A stretch of DNA of 64,000 nucleotides. Origin: Neorhizobium sp. (GTDB lineage: Bacteria > Pseudomonadota > Alphaproteobacteria > Rhizobiales > Rhizobiaceae). The position numbers were made by a program, and so were the translations under genes. The notes below the pieces were generated by a model. It did no database searches and was not told where the DNA came from. It worked only from the letters and a program-made list of their open reading frames with translations. This document shows, one piece after another, positions 51,701-61,800 of this stretch. Each line of letters begins with the position of its first letter. Position 1 is the first letter of the stretch. The stretch spans positions 620,001-684,000 of the forward strand of contig JAPWKC010000004.1 in the NCBI GenBank assembly GCA_028283725.1, given 5' to 3'.

Positions 51701-54700
51701 ATTCGGCGGACTGGCTCTGATCGAACCAGCCGGCCGACAGGCCGAAGGCGAAATCGTTGAAGGCGGACGGCGCACGGTCGGCGAAGACCAGCGCCGCACC
51801 GGCTGAAGACGACGCCCGGATGCCGGAGCGGATCTCGTCGGAGGTCGACAGCAGCTGCTGGCTTTCGATGCCCGCGGCAACAATCAGGTCAACCGGGCCA
51901 ATCGAGGCCAGCTTGCGCGGCTCGACGACCGACACATGCACGGCATGCTCGAAGGCAAGCTCCAGCGTGCGGCGGGCGTTTTCACGCGGTTCGACGATGA
52001 CGAGAGATGCGCCCTCTTCTGCGGCGAGCGCCGCGAGACGGGTGCTGAAGGAGGTCGATAGCGTGCCGATCTCGACAATCGTCCTGATCGCACCAGCATT
52101 CGATGCGCAGACATCGCCCGCCATCTTCAATGCCAGTTCGGCGCGCCTGCGGCCGAGGGGCGAATGGACGAGGACGTGATCGACCGTCGCCTCGCTGCCG
52201 CTGCGGCTTTCGACCTGATCGGCACCGCGAAGGCTTGCAACGGACAGATGTTCCTGCGCATCGCGATAGGCGTTGTTGATCAGGACCGCTTCGGCGATAC
52301 GGCCGGAATCCTCGCGATAGATCTCCTGGAGAAGGTCGCCGACCGGCGGGAAGCCGAACTCGGAGGGAACACGCCATCCAGCACCGTCCGGTGTGGCGAT
52401 ACCCGCATCTTCGAGCGTGTAGAGGCAGCTTGCCACGAAGGAGCGCAGAGCGGCATCACCGGGGACCCTGTCCAGAGAGAACATGCCGTTGCGGGTGGCA
52501 AGCGACAGCGCGATCTCGTGGGCGGCCCGGTAGATCGCCGCGTCGAGCAACAGCGAGGCGTTGTCCGTCGACTGGTCATCGATCGCTTCGATCAGCGTTG
52601 CGGGTTCGACAGAAAGGCCGGCGGTTGCGGCAAGCCGCGCCGGCAGGCTTTCGTAGTGGAACGAGACCTGATCGAGACCATGGTGGCGTCGCAGGGCCGC
52701 ACGACGGAAGCGGCTGTCCTCGAACGAAGCCACCAGCTGGCCGTCAGGGCCGAACATGCGGAAATTGACCTTGATCGAGAACCCGCTGAAGCGCTCGATC
52801 TCGATCATCGCCTTGGCAATCGGCGTCCCCATGGAGGATACGCGCACCGAACCGAAACGGACCGGAATATACGGTGCGCCCGCCTCGTTGCCCGACAGCT
52901 GGCCGAACAGGGCGACGAGACCATGGAAGACGGCATCGACCGAGAACGGGTTCAGATTGTAGCGAACGAAGGGATGCGCCGGCAGTTCGGCAGGTTTCAG
53001 GACGACCGCCACACGGTTTTCACCGATACGGGTCGCTTCCGTCAGAAGCTGGAAATGCGGGCCGTATTGCAGGCCGAATCGTTCCGCGGTCTCGTAGACC
53101 GTTGCAGCGGTCAGGACTTCGCCACCGGCGCTTGCGTCCTGCGGCGTCCAGCGGTGAATTTCATCCTCGATCGGCTTGCGGCAGCGGGCAACGGCATGGA
53201 TAGTCCAGTCGTCGCTGCTCAGGCGTTCGCGCGAACGGATTTCCAGATCGCCGGTCTCGCCGGAGATGATGGTCGACAATTCCAGCATGCGGTCCTTGCG
53301 CAGCTCGAGCGGACGGACGATCTCCATATTGGTGATTTCGACGACGGGCGTGCCGAAATGCTGCTGGGCGGCGGTCGTTGCGATATCGACGAAGCCTGCA
53401 CCGGGCAGGATGGCACGGCCATCGACCACATGTTCCGCGAGATCCGGGAAGAGATGCGCGTCGATATGGTTTTTCCAGTGCGATCCGTTCGGATCGGTGC
53501 GCCAGCCGAGCAGCGTGTAGACGTTCTTGTAGTCGCGGCCGAAGATATCGACCTCGTCCGTCGTGCCGGGCATGCGCAGCGAAGCGGTCTCGAATGGCAA
53601 AGGCGGAAGATTGACGAAGGCATTGCGCGGGGCGCTGTGACGCGACTGAGCCGGCGTCGCACCATTGGCGATCGCACGGGCAAAAGCGCGCGCAACGGGA
53701 TCGCGGCCTTCGACAGCCGGTTCGCGCTGCAATGTGCCGATGACGACGGCAGGCTGGGAGACGCTCTTTGCTACTTCCGAGACATAGCTTCCCATGATCG
53801 AGCGCGGCGAAATCTCGATGAAGAGATTGCAGCCGAGATCCAGTGCGACCTCGACGGCCGCCTTGAACAGGACCGGCTCGCGGACGTTGCGCCACCAGTA
53901 TTCGGCATCGAGCTTGCGGCCATCCTTGACGGCGCCGGTCACGGTCGAGACGAAGGTGCAGGCGGTGACTGTCGGCTCCATCTCCGGCATGTCGGAGAGG
54001 AAGGCTTCCTTGGCGCTGTCGATGATCGGGTGGTGGAAGGGGTAGTTGATATCGAGAACGTGGGCGACTGTCTGCGCCTTGCGGGCCGCGTCGCGGAAGG
54101 CCTGGATCTCGGCGCCGGGGCCGGAAATCGTGACCGAATTCGGGGCATTGATCGCTGCGACGCAGACATTTTCAAGGCCCTGGGCGCGCGCAAATACGCG
54201 GGCGGATTCGTCGTTCATCACAACGGCCGCCATCTTGCCCTGCCCGGCGAACAGATCCTGCGCCTTCGAGCGCTTGGCAACGATCGCCACGGCTTCGGCA
54301 GCCGTCAGCGCCTTGGCGGCGTAGGCGGCGGCAAGTTCGCCGACCGAATGGCCGAAGACGACATCCGGGCGAATGCCTTGAGATGCGAGACAATCCGATA
54401 GCGATGCCTGGACCGCAAACAGCAACGGCTGGGCGATCTTGGTATCGATCAGGCGTTCGCCGAGGTTTTCAGCAAACAGGAGATCGCTCAGCTTTTCGCC
54501 GAGGTGATATTCGAAGAGTGCGCTGAAAGACTGGAAGCACTGACGGAAATGGCGGTTCTCACGGTAGGCCTCGGCCCCCATGCCTGCCCATTGCGCGCCG
54601 TTGCCGGCAAAGACGAAGGCCGTCTTGCCCGCATGCGAGGGAGCCTCGCCACACTCGCCATCGGTCGGCTCCCCGGCAAGCTGCGCATTGATGGCGCGCA

Positions 54701-56198
54701 GCACACCCTGCTCGGTGCGTGCCTCGACGGCAAAGCGGTGACGCATTGCATCGCGGTTGGCAGTGGCGGCGGAAATGATCTGCCGCGCCTTCGGGGCGGA
54801 TGCGGGCGTCAGCGCCGTCTTGTAATCTTCGAGGAGTGCGGTCAGCGCAGACTGGGTGTGGGCGCTGGCGAGGAACAGGATATTGTCTGTCTTGGCGGGG
54901 GTCTCGGCTGCCGGCACATCTTCCGGGTCGCCGATGACGACGTGGGCGTTGGTTCCGCCGAAGCCGAAGGAATTGATGCCGGCAAGCCGTGGCTCGCGGG
55001 CGGGCATCAGCTTCAACGGCGACGTGTTGACGCGCACGTTGAGCCCGGCAAAATCGATATCCTCGTTGGTCTTTTCGATATGCAGCGTCGGCGGCAGGAG
55101 GTTGTGCTCCAGCGCCAGCATGGCTTTGACGATGCCGAAAAGACCGGAGACCGGTTCGGTATGGCCGATATTCGACTTGATCGAGCCGATCGGCAGCGGC
55201 GCGCGGCGCTTCTGGCCGATGACCGTGCCGATTGCCCAGACTTCCGCCGGGTCGCCGACGCGGGTACCGGTACCGTGGCCCTCGATAAAGGCGATGCGGT
55301 TCACATCGATGCCGTTGCCGGCATAGATCGAGTTCAGCAGATCGGCCTGCGCCTCGCGCGAAGGGAGGCTGATGCCGTTGGTGCGGCCCGACGAATTGAC
55401 GCCGGTGGCATGGATACGGGCATAGCTGCGGTCCTTGTCGCGGCGGGCCTTGTCACTGCGACGCAACACGAGCACGACGCCACCTTCGGCGCGGACATAG
55501 CCGTGGCCGTTGGTGTCGTAGGCGCGGCAAAGACCCTCGGGCGACAGCATGCGTGCCTGGGCAAAGCCGACGAAAGACAAGGGATGAACGAGGATATTGA
55601 CGCCGCCGACGATTGCCGTGTCGATATCGCCGCGCTCCAGCGCGCGGGCCGCCTGATCGAGCGCGACCAGCGAGGAGGAACAGGCCGTATCGATCGTCAT
55701 GCTCGGACCATTGAGGCCGAAGACATGCGAGATGCGGTTGGAAACGATCGACAGCGTATTGCCGGTCATGAAATAGGGGCTGCCGGAGGCCGGGTCTTCC
55801 GACGACAGGTTGCCGCTCTCCAGACCCGATGCGCCGATATAGACGCCGACCTTTTCGTTCCCGAGCGATCCGGTCGGCAGGTTGGCGTCTTCGAGCGCCT
55901 TCCAGACGAGCGTCAGCAGAATGCGCTGCTGCGGGTCCATCTGCATGGCTTCGCGCTGCGACAGACCGAAGACGGCCGGATCGAAATCGTAAATGCCATC
56001 GACGATGCCGGCGGCAAACGTGTAGGCCTTGCCGGGCGTGCCGGGAACCGGGTGCCAGAACCTGGCAAGTTCCCAACGATCATCCGGCACCTGGGTTACG
56101 GTGCAAAGGCCATCCTCAAGAATTGCCTTCAGTTCAAGGATGGAATTTGCGCCTGGGGCTACACAGGCTCTGCCTATAACTTCAATCGTCATCGTCAC
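48747..56198 (-). CDS. rkpA: Single-module type I polyketide/fatty-acid synthase (KS-AT-DH-MT-like-ER-KR-ACP), RkpA-like
   Basis: 2483 aa; KS DTACSSSLVAL, AT GHSVGELAAAYA, DH HVVDGRAILPGAGFVD, ER AGLNFRDVMWAMG...HGAAGGVGLAAIQIAK, KR LVAGGIGGFGLVAADWLV, ACP IGLDSLMAMELG. Confidence 0.9.
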   Translation of the reverse strand: MTMTIEVIGRACVAPGANSILELKAILEDGLCTVTQVPDDRWELARFWHPVPGTPGKAYTFAAGIVDGIYDFDPAVFGLSQREAMQMDPQQRILLTLVWKALEDANLPTGSLGNEKVGVYIGASGLESGNLSSEDPASGSPYFMTGNTLSIVSNRISHVFGLNGPSMTIDTACSSSLVALDQAARALERGDIDTAIVGGVNILVHPLSFVGFAQARMLSPEGLCRAYDTNGHGYVRAEGGVVLVLRRSDKARRDKDRSYARIHATGVNSSGRTNGISLPSREAQADLLNSIYAGNGIDVNRIAFIEGHGTGTRVGDPAEVWAIGTVIGQKRRAPLPIGSIKSNIGHTEPVSGLFGIVKAMLALEHNLLPPTLHIEKTNEDIDFAGLNVRVNTSPLKLMPAREPRLAGINSFGFGGTNAHVVIGDPEDVPAAETPAKTDNILFLASAHTQSALTALLEDYKTALTPASAPKARQIISAATANRDAMRHRFAVEARTEQGVLRAINAQLAGEPTDGECGEAPSHAGKTAFVFAGNGAQWAGMGAEAYRENRHFRQCFQSFSALFEYHLGEKLSDLLFAENLGERLIDTKIAQPLLFAVQASLSDCLASQGIRPDVVFGHSVGELAAAYAAKALTAAEAVAIVAKRSKAQDLFAGQGKMAAVVMNDESARVFARAQGLENVCVAAINAPNSVTISGPGAEIQAFRDAARKAQTVAHVLDINYPFHHPIIDSAKEAFLSDMPEMEPTVTACTFVSTVTGAVKDGRKLDAEYWWRNVREPVLFKAAVEVALDLGCNLFIEISPRSIMGSYVSEVAKSVSQPAVVIGTLQREPAVEGRDPVARAFARAIANGATPAQSRHSAPRNAFVNLPPLPFETASLRMPGTTDEVDIFGRDYKNVYTLLGWRTDPNGSHWKNHIDAHLFPDLAEHVVDGRAILPGAGFVDIATTAAQQHFGTPVVEITNMEIVRPLELRKDRMLELSTIISGETGDLEIRSRERLSSDDWTIHAVARCRKPIEDEIHRWTPQDASAGGEVLTAATVYETAERFGLQYGPHFQLLTEATRIGENRVAVVLKPAELPAHPFVRYNLNPFSVDAVFHGLVALFGQLSGNEAGAPYIPVRFGSVRVSSMGTPIAKAMIEIERFSGFSIKVNFRMFGPDGQLVASFEDSRFRRAALRRHHGLDQVSFHYESLPARLAATAGLSVEPATLIEAIDDQSTDNASLLLDAAIYRAAHEIALSLATRNGMFSLDRVPGDAALRSFVASCLYTLEDAGIATPDGAGWRVPSEFGFPPVGDLLQEIYREDSGRIAEAVLINNAYRDAQEHLSVASLRGADQVESRSGSEATVDHVLVHSPLGRRRAELALKMAGDVCASNAGAIRTIVEIGTLSTSFSTRLAALAAEEGASLVIVEPRENARRTLELAFEHAVHVSVVEPRKLASIGPVDLIVAAGIESQQLLSTSDEIRSGIRASSSAGAALVFADRAPSAFNDFAFGLSAGWFDQSQSAEFPVGRLGTVKQIEDMLLDLGFAENGVEESRQSGGALMVAVAKASATVPAGMTPAAFAPIVLAEPGKAKASKIIGAQSFAADLDELKFAGLIGDLADKRGRVVYLAERLSGRAPSEVEQFRLQRFKELAETLTRDALNRDSTARSGAGRPQLLIVAPGGSPLAGAGSDTVNAGLWTVARVLQNEYEALDIHMIDVETASAALDTTLAAIMAADGANREWILRGDKLVEIRAASGPFAARDTMRKDFAAATIRQRVSGRVDSIVWEAFETPVPADGEVIVAVEAAGLNFRDVMWAMGLLPEEALEDGFAGATIGMELSGRITAVGKGVSDLAPGDRVMGIGPAAFSTHVKVRRDGVTKFPERLDFAAAATVPVAFLTAWYAMVQLGHIEEGETILIHGAAGGVGLAAIQIAKLKGAVVIATAGTDEKRRFLEALGADHVFDSRSLDFVSRVRGVTGGEGVDLVLNSLFSEAMERSLELVKPFGRFLELGKRDYYSDRKIGLRPFRRNVSYFGIDADQLLVNLPAVTKKIFAEIGRLFTAGDLSPLPYRAFDHDDIGSAFRLMQNAGHIGKIVVLPPVAGVDRVATAPGKPLRFDANGTFLVAGGIGGFGLVAADWLVAKGARHVALCSRRGVADADTLAAIERWRAKGASATVHACDITDETSLNDLLAELRSIAPLRGVIHAAMVLDDALLSNLTPERNRPVVDVKVRGAELLDRLTSADDLELFLMFSSATTMLGNPGQANYVIANGYLEGLARHRRAAGKPALAIGFGAIADTGFLARNAEVNELLSKRIGKTALKARDALEQVERYMVADTGTIDAGAVMIAEVDWAAVRMLPISHASIFETAIRASGSQQSAGDGDRIDLEEMIAGKSADEAHALLHKLVAAEIATILRIAEDGITPEKILKDIGLDSLMAMELGMSFQQKTGFDIPLSGVGEDTTVSDVVARLRERVAKRNGEEDAAGTDEVVDRLVKSHSTTEQKAAAQ

Positions 56199-56285
56199 TC
56201 TGTGTTTGTCACAGCTAAAATGGCGGATAGCGGACTATACCCCAGGACAACCCTAACAACATACTTAAATTCGATTGTCACGACA

Positions 56286-56311
56286 AAAGCGCCCAACAGC
56301 GTGGGCGCTTT
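56286..56311 (-). terminator. Putative terminator of the second OPX gene
   Basis: AAAGCGCCCA-ACAGCG-TGGGCGCTTT perfect 10-bp stem; TTTTG on minus strand side. Confidence 0.6.
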
Positions 56312-56377
56312 GTTCAAACCGAGATAAATCCACAACCAGACGGCGCAACACGTTCCGCACGCATCACGCCACCAAAC

Positions 56378-57571
56378 TTAATTCAAGGCCGCAGCCGTCG
56401 TCGCCCCTTGGGTCGCAATGCCGAGCGGCGCACCGATCATGCTCAGGAACTTCGAAAAATCGACGCTCTTGTGGCGAGCGGCGTAAATAACGTCGCGGTT
56501 CTTGATCGGGAAGGTCTGACCGACGAGAAGACTGTCGGGATGGGTCATGTCGAAGCGGTAGACGATCGGGTAGCGTCCGTCCTTGTCGGAATGCATGCCC
56601 TTGCTGAGCAATTCGTTGAAACGCGCCTGACCGACGAGCGCCTGGACGACATCCGGCTCTTCGTATCTGAACAGGAAATAACCTTCCGTATCGACCGCGT
56701 AATCGTTGCCACCGCCGCCGGCCGCCATGGCTTCCAGAAGGTTGAGATCGTTGGCGCCGAACTCCTGCCGCCCGCTGCCCTTGACGGCACCGAGCAGGAT
56801 GAATGTCCGCGGATCCTTGGTGACGAACACCTGATCGCCCGGCTGGACGTAGATGTTTTCCGAGGGATTATCGATGATCGACTTCAGGAGCGCCGTGCCG
56901 GTGCGATGGTTGCGCACCAGCGTGACATAGCTGTCATAGGGCTGCGAGACGGGGCCACCGGCCTTGGCGATCACGTCGGTCAGCTGCTCGCCCGTCAGAT
57001 TGAGCGGGATTTCCGCCGATTTCGCCACCGCACCGGAGACGGTGACGGAGCGCGACGGCGTGTTCAAGGTGTTGACGATCACGTCCGGCTCGACCGCCTT
57101 GCTGGCGAGAGCCGTCAGGATGGCCTTGCGCGATTCTTCCAGCGTGCGGCCGGCAAAACGCACCGAACCGACATAGGGGATGGCCGCTGTGCCATCCGGC
57201 TGGACAACGACCTGAAGGGCCGTCTGCTTGCTGTCTTTGGTCGAGAAAAGGCCGTCCGCACCGGCCTCGAAAATAGTGATCTGCAGCTGATCGCCGACGC
57301 CGATGACGGCGCGGCCGCCCGCGCCCGAGCTGCCGAAACCGAATCGGCGCTTCATCGCGGTGGATACATAGTCGGCCACCAGACGCGCCGAACGGCTGTC
57401 CACATCGACGACCTGGAAGACGGCGCTGTTGACGCGCCCCAGCTCGACGGCCGATTTTCCCGAATCCTTATTGATCGCCGAGGCGAGAGGCCCTTCTCCC
57501 GGTACGGCATGACACCCAGCCAGAGCCGTACACAACAGGATCGCAGTCACACGTCGAAGCAAATCAGCCAC
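56378..57571 (-). CDS. Second polysaccharide export (OPX) lipoprotein, Wza/ExoF-like
   Basis: 397 aa; lipobox LLCTALAGCHA; IGVGDQLQITIFEAGADGLFS; ENIYVQPGDQVFVTKDPRTFILLGAV. Confidence 0.88.
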   Translation of the reverse strand: MADLLRRVTAILLCTALAGCHAVPGEGPLASAINKDSGKSAVELGRVNSAVFQVVDVDSRSARLVADYVSTAMKRRFGFGSSGAGGRAVIGVGDQLQITIFEAGADGLFSTKDSKQTALQVVVQPDGTAAIPYVGSVRFAGRTLEESRKAILTALASKAVEPDVIVNTLNTPSRSVTVSGAVAKSAEIPLNLTGEQLTDVIAKAGGPVSQPYDSYVTLVRNHRTGTALLKSIIDNPSENIYVQPGDQVFVTKDPRTFILLGAVKGSGRQEFGANDLNLLEAMAAGGGGNDYAVDTEGYFLFRYEEPDVVQALVGQARFNELLSKGMHSDKDGRYPIVYRFDMTHPDSLLVGQTFPIKNRDVIYAARHKSVDFSKFLSMIGAPLGIATQGATTAAALN

Positions 57572-57695
57572 TCCAATTCAGCGTTCCGTAAACAGTATCG
57601 GGCACAGCCGAGACACCACTTGCGGCACTTGCTGCCTCTGAAAAGCATACCCCTGTTGCAACAACAAGTCGGAATGCGTCCAGCACCACAAAAAT

Positions 57696-57713
57696 AAAAC
57701 CGCGTGCGGTTTT
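57696..57713 (-). terminator. Terminator-like hairpin in the leader of the second OPX gene (attenuator candidate)
   Basis: Minus strand AAAACCGCACGCGGTTTTATTTTTG: 8-bp stem followed by a T-rich tract, ~125 nt upstream of the OPX start. Confidence 0.55.
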
Positions 57714-57940
57714 GGGGCCATAGTCCCGCGGGAAACCGGACCACCGGCGCCACGCTATGAAAATTTGAGTTAAATGCCACCTAAGAAGATTGGTTAACGC
57801 GCGATTGCGATCGAATTCCCCATCGCCGTTGCCGCCGGACGACACAATCGCGTGCCCCCTGCTTTGCCTGCGCCACACCCGGTTTGAAGCGCTTCAACGA
57901 TGTGTTATGGCGGTTTCGATCCGCCATTGTTCCAACTGGA

Positions 57941-58825
57941 ATGACCTCAACCGGAATGGACCGCATGCCGAAAGAGGAAAGGCCCGCGCCTATCACACCT
58001 GCCGCCAGACGGCGGAGGCGGCGGCGTGGCGTCCTGATCTTCGCCATTCTTCTGGCGGTGGTTCTCGGCGGCCTTGCAACCGTGGTGCTGACCGTCAACG
58101 ACGGCCGCAACTGGCATCGAATCATCCGGCAGTACGGACTGGAAGCCTATTTCGTCGCGCCGAGCCCCGCGCCGGATCTGAAAGTCGGCCGGCAGAAGCA
58201 GGTTTCGCCGGCCGCCTTCTATCCTTCGCGGCTGCTCGACCGCGTTCTGGAACGCCCGGACCGGTTTGACGCGCAAGCGCATCTGCCGCCGCGGGAGGCC
58301 TGCGAGAGGCTGAAGACCTCTGCGGGACCGGTCCCGACTTTCACCGAAACGAACAGCGACTGGGAGTGCCTCCTCTCCCAGCAATTCGGCAGCGCCCCCG
58401 ATCCCGCATCGATCTTCGTGCAGGTGAAGGGAAGCGCACGCGAGGGGCTGCGCAGTTTTCGCGTCAAGCTCAGCCAGACGGATCCAGGAGAAGAGAGAAA
58501 CGTGCTTCAGCACGCCCTCGATGCCGTCGATCGGTTCGATCTGGATCTTACCCCGGACACGCGGCGCTATATCGCAATGAAATTGGCCGCCAAATCGCGC
58601 TTCAATTCGTTCAGCGCCAATTATACCCTAAGTTTCCAAGGCGAAATCACCGACGATCGGCGCTTCAACCTGATCATTGCGCCGCGGCTGCCGGATGGCG
58701 ACTGCGCCAGCCCGCCATCGCCGCTGCCATTTTCACCACGGAACGCCACCGTGCGGGTGCCGATCGGCTGCCTGCCATGGCGAACCGGCCTTGAAGCCTC
58801 GATGCCGACGGCCGTGGGGCGTTAA
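57941..58825 (+). CDS. Single-pass membrane protein of unknown function (paralogue B)
   Basis: RRRRRRGVLIFAILLAVVLGGLATVVLTVNDGRN; CERL...WECLLSQQFGSAPDPASIFVQVKGSAREGLRSFRVKL; similar to 44339..45391. Confidence 0.75.
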   Translation: MTSTGMDRMPKEERPAPITPAARRRRRRRGVLIFAILLAVVLGGLATVVLTVNDGRNWHRIIRQYGLEAYFVAPSPAPDLKVGRQKQVSPAAFYPSRLLDRVLERPDRFDAQAHLPPREACERLKTSAGPVPTFTETNSDWECLLSQQFGSAPDPASIFVQVKGSAREGLRSFRVKLSQTDPGEERNVLQHALDAVDRFDLDLTPDTRRYIAMKLAAKSRFNSFSANYTLSFQGEITDDRRFNLIIAPRLPDGDCASPPSPLPFSPRNATVRVPIGCLPWRTGLEASMPTAVGR

Positions 58826-58827
58826 AC

Positions 58828-61800
58828 TCACACGCGGTCGAGTGTGATGATGTCGGCAGAGGCTCCCAGTTCCCGCTCGGCAATTTCCACGAGGCTTTTC
58901 TGGTGGGTGAAAAGCAGCGTCTGGAAGGGGCTGGCGCCGTCGCGATCGCCATCCCGCATGCCGCCGAATTGCGCCAGCGCGCGAAGGCCGGCAGCGGTCC
59001 GTTCATCGTCGAAGGTCTGGAAAATGTCGTCGAGAACCAGAGGCGCCGGTTCATTGCGGGTGCTGTAATCCTCCAGAAAGGCGAGACGCAGCGCAAGATA
59101 GAGCTGATCGCCCGTCCCTTCGCTCAGGCCGTTCAGCTCAACGCGCTCGCCGCTTGCCCGCTCTGCGGCCAGATGGAGATCGTCGTTTTCGTCATAAACC
59201 TGCAGGAGGCGCGTGAAGCGGCGGTCCGTCAGTTCGCTGAAGATCGCCCCTGCCCGCTGCATGACGGGATCAGCCTGTTTCTCGCGATAGGTTTCCAGCG
59301 AATTGGCAAGAAGGCCGGCTGCAAGCTTCAGCACCACCCAGCGGCGGGCAAGTTCGCGTGCCTCCTGTTCGGCGCCCGATTTCTGGAAAGCGGCGCGTTC
59401 GGCACCGATACCGGTCTCCATGTCGCGGCGGCGGCGATCGATTTCCGCCTGTGCGCTGCCGAGAACCTTCATCCGATCGAACTGCCGCCCGTCTTCTGAT
59501 TCCAGCCGTTCGATTTCAAGCCCGGCCTCGACGCGGTCGAAATCGACGAGCCGTTCGCGAAGCGCGGCTTCATCGGGAGTTACAGCCTCATCCGCCAACC
59601 GGGCGAGGCTTCGGGCGATCTCACCATCCAGCCGAAGCTTTTCCGCGAGATCCGACAACAGCGATCTGGCACGCACGATGATCGCGGCCTCATCCGCCGG
59701 TGCATCGAGAGCGCCGGCCTGGTCCTCAAGGCCCATCGCCTCGACGAACAGGTTCGACAGCGCTGCGGAGGAGGCGTTCGCCTCACCGGCCAGCCGATCG
59801 GCGGACAGCCGCGCGCGTTGCAAAGCGGATGAAAGCGTATCACGGCGGCCGTGTGCCGCCTGCGCTTCGGTGGCACGACGGTTGAGCATGTCTGCCGCCA
59901 CATCGGCAGGAAGACCGGCGATATCGGCGGCAACAGTTCTGCACAGGCCGGCGATCTCGTCTTCGAAATTCTCCATATCGCGCATCATGCCGCGGACGCG
60001 GCGGGCGCGGTTCTCCCGCTCCTGAATGAGATCGGGAACCGTCTTCCACACGTCGAGGGCGGCTGCCGCCATCTCGGTCGTGGCGTCCTCGGCAAGGCCA
60101 GCCATTGCCGCAGCATGGGCAAAGGCGCGGCGCCAGCGTTCCGTCGCGGACATCAGCGTCGCCTCGCGCGCCTCCAGCGTCTCCACCGTTTCGCGGGCGG
60201 CATGGCGCTTGCCTTCGTTCGAACGGCTTTCCGTCCAGCGGGTGGATAGCTCGCCCAAAGCTGCGTCGAGAGCGCGCACAGATGGGAGAAGCGGCAGGTG
60301 AGCGACGGCAAGACCGAGGGTCTCCGCAAGGCTCGCCAGTGTTGGCCGCAGGCGCTCTTCCTTCGAGGTCAGAATGTCAAGCGCATCCCTGGCATCGTCG
60401 TTCAGCGCCGCAAGGGTCATGACATCCTGAGCGGCACGGCGCCACTCGATCATCCGCGCCGGACCGCCCGGCTTGACAGGCGCTCCACGAAACAGGTCTT
60501 CAAAGTCGGTGATGGCATCGGAGGCTGCGATCTCTGCCTCACGCACTGCACGCAGAGCGGTCTCGATCGCGTGATCCAGTTCGCGGCGGCGCAGGCCGAG
60601 CTGCGCGTGACGCGACACCCGTTCGGCATCGGCCAGAACCATGTCGGAAAGCCGGTCCGCCTCGGTGACGGCGGCAACAAGGGCATCTCTTTCCGTGTCG
60701 GCGGGCATAACGGAAAGGGCCGAGATCCTGTCGTCGCGGCTGGCTCTTGCCGCCGCGATATCCTCGCGCGACACCAGCCCTGCCCCACCCTCAAGGGCTG
60801 CCAGTTGACCGGCAATCGCTGCGGCCTCTTCCTTCAGCTCCGATAGCTTTCGTGTTGCAGTATCGCGCTCACCGCGGGCCGCATCGATCACGCCGCGATG
60901 GGCGGTCAATGTCGCAAGATCCGGCAGAGGTGCTGCCAGAAGATTGCCAATATCGGCAACCGGGGGATCGAGCCTTGCTAGAGCGTCGGCGAGATCTTTC
61001 TGCGCGCGTGCCAGCTTCACCCGTGCCGCATCGATGCCCTGGAGATCGGAGAGTTCGGGGCGCAGCGCTGCAAGCTGATCCATGAAAGGTTTGGGGTCGA
61101 TCAGGCGAATGCCGGCCTCCCCGGCGTCGATGCGGTGCAACGTGTCGCGCGCCGTCTCGTATTGCTGGCGGATCTGCCGCAGATCGCGGTCGAGCACGAC
61201 ACCTTCGTCGAGCAGCGTCCTCAACCGCGCCAGATCGGCATCAGCGGGTTGGGCGGCCGAGAGGGCATCGAAGGCCGCAAAGCCGAGACGACGGGCCGCA
61301 AGGACGAGGCGCTGGTCGAACGTATCGACCTCCTGGCGAACCCGTGCGAGATCCTCGCGGGCATTGAGATAGGCGCCCTTTTGCGAAAAGGCCGCAAGAA
61401 TGCGGTTGCCTTCCGACAGCGCCGTCTCGTCGACGCGGACGGCCGCGGCCTCCTCATTGAAACGAAGGATATCGGCCGTGACGGCCTGATGATTGCGGCG
61501 CGCGTCGTCATAGGCGGCAATGGCGGCCGAAAGGCGCTCTTCGAATGCCCTGTGGAGATGGGCGATGGATCGATAGGGCAGCATGGCGTGCCGCAACCGA
61601 TCGAGCTCCCGGATCACAGGCTCGATCCTCACAAGCCGCTGGAGATCATCGAGCCGCCGTTTGGTCTCATGCCGGCCTGTCCGGATCGCCTCAAGTTCGG
61701 CCTCGGTCTGCGCCTGTTCGGCGAGAAGTTTCTTCCAGTCGCCGGATTTCAGCTCGCTGTCGCGCTCCTCGCGGCGAGCCTCGTCATGCGCGTCGAGGAT

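Noticed and set aside
48717-56327. Very long plus-strand ORFs (855, 745 and 607 aa) opposite the PKS
   Set aside because: Antisense shadow ORFs of a high-GC gene; charged/His-Arg-Asp-rich composition, no domain motifs, while the minus strand has all PKS signatures.
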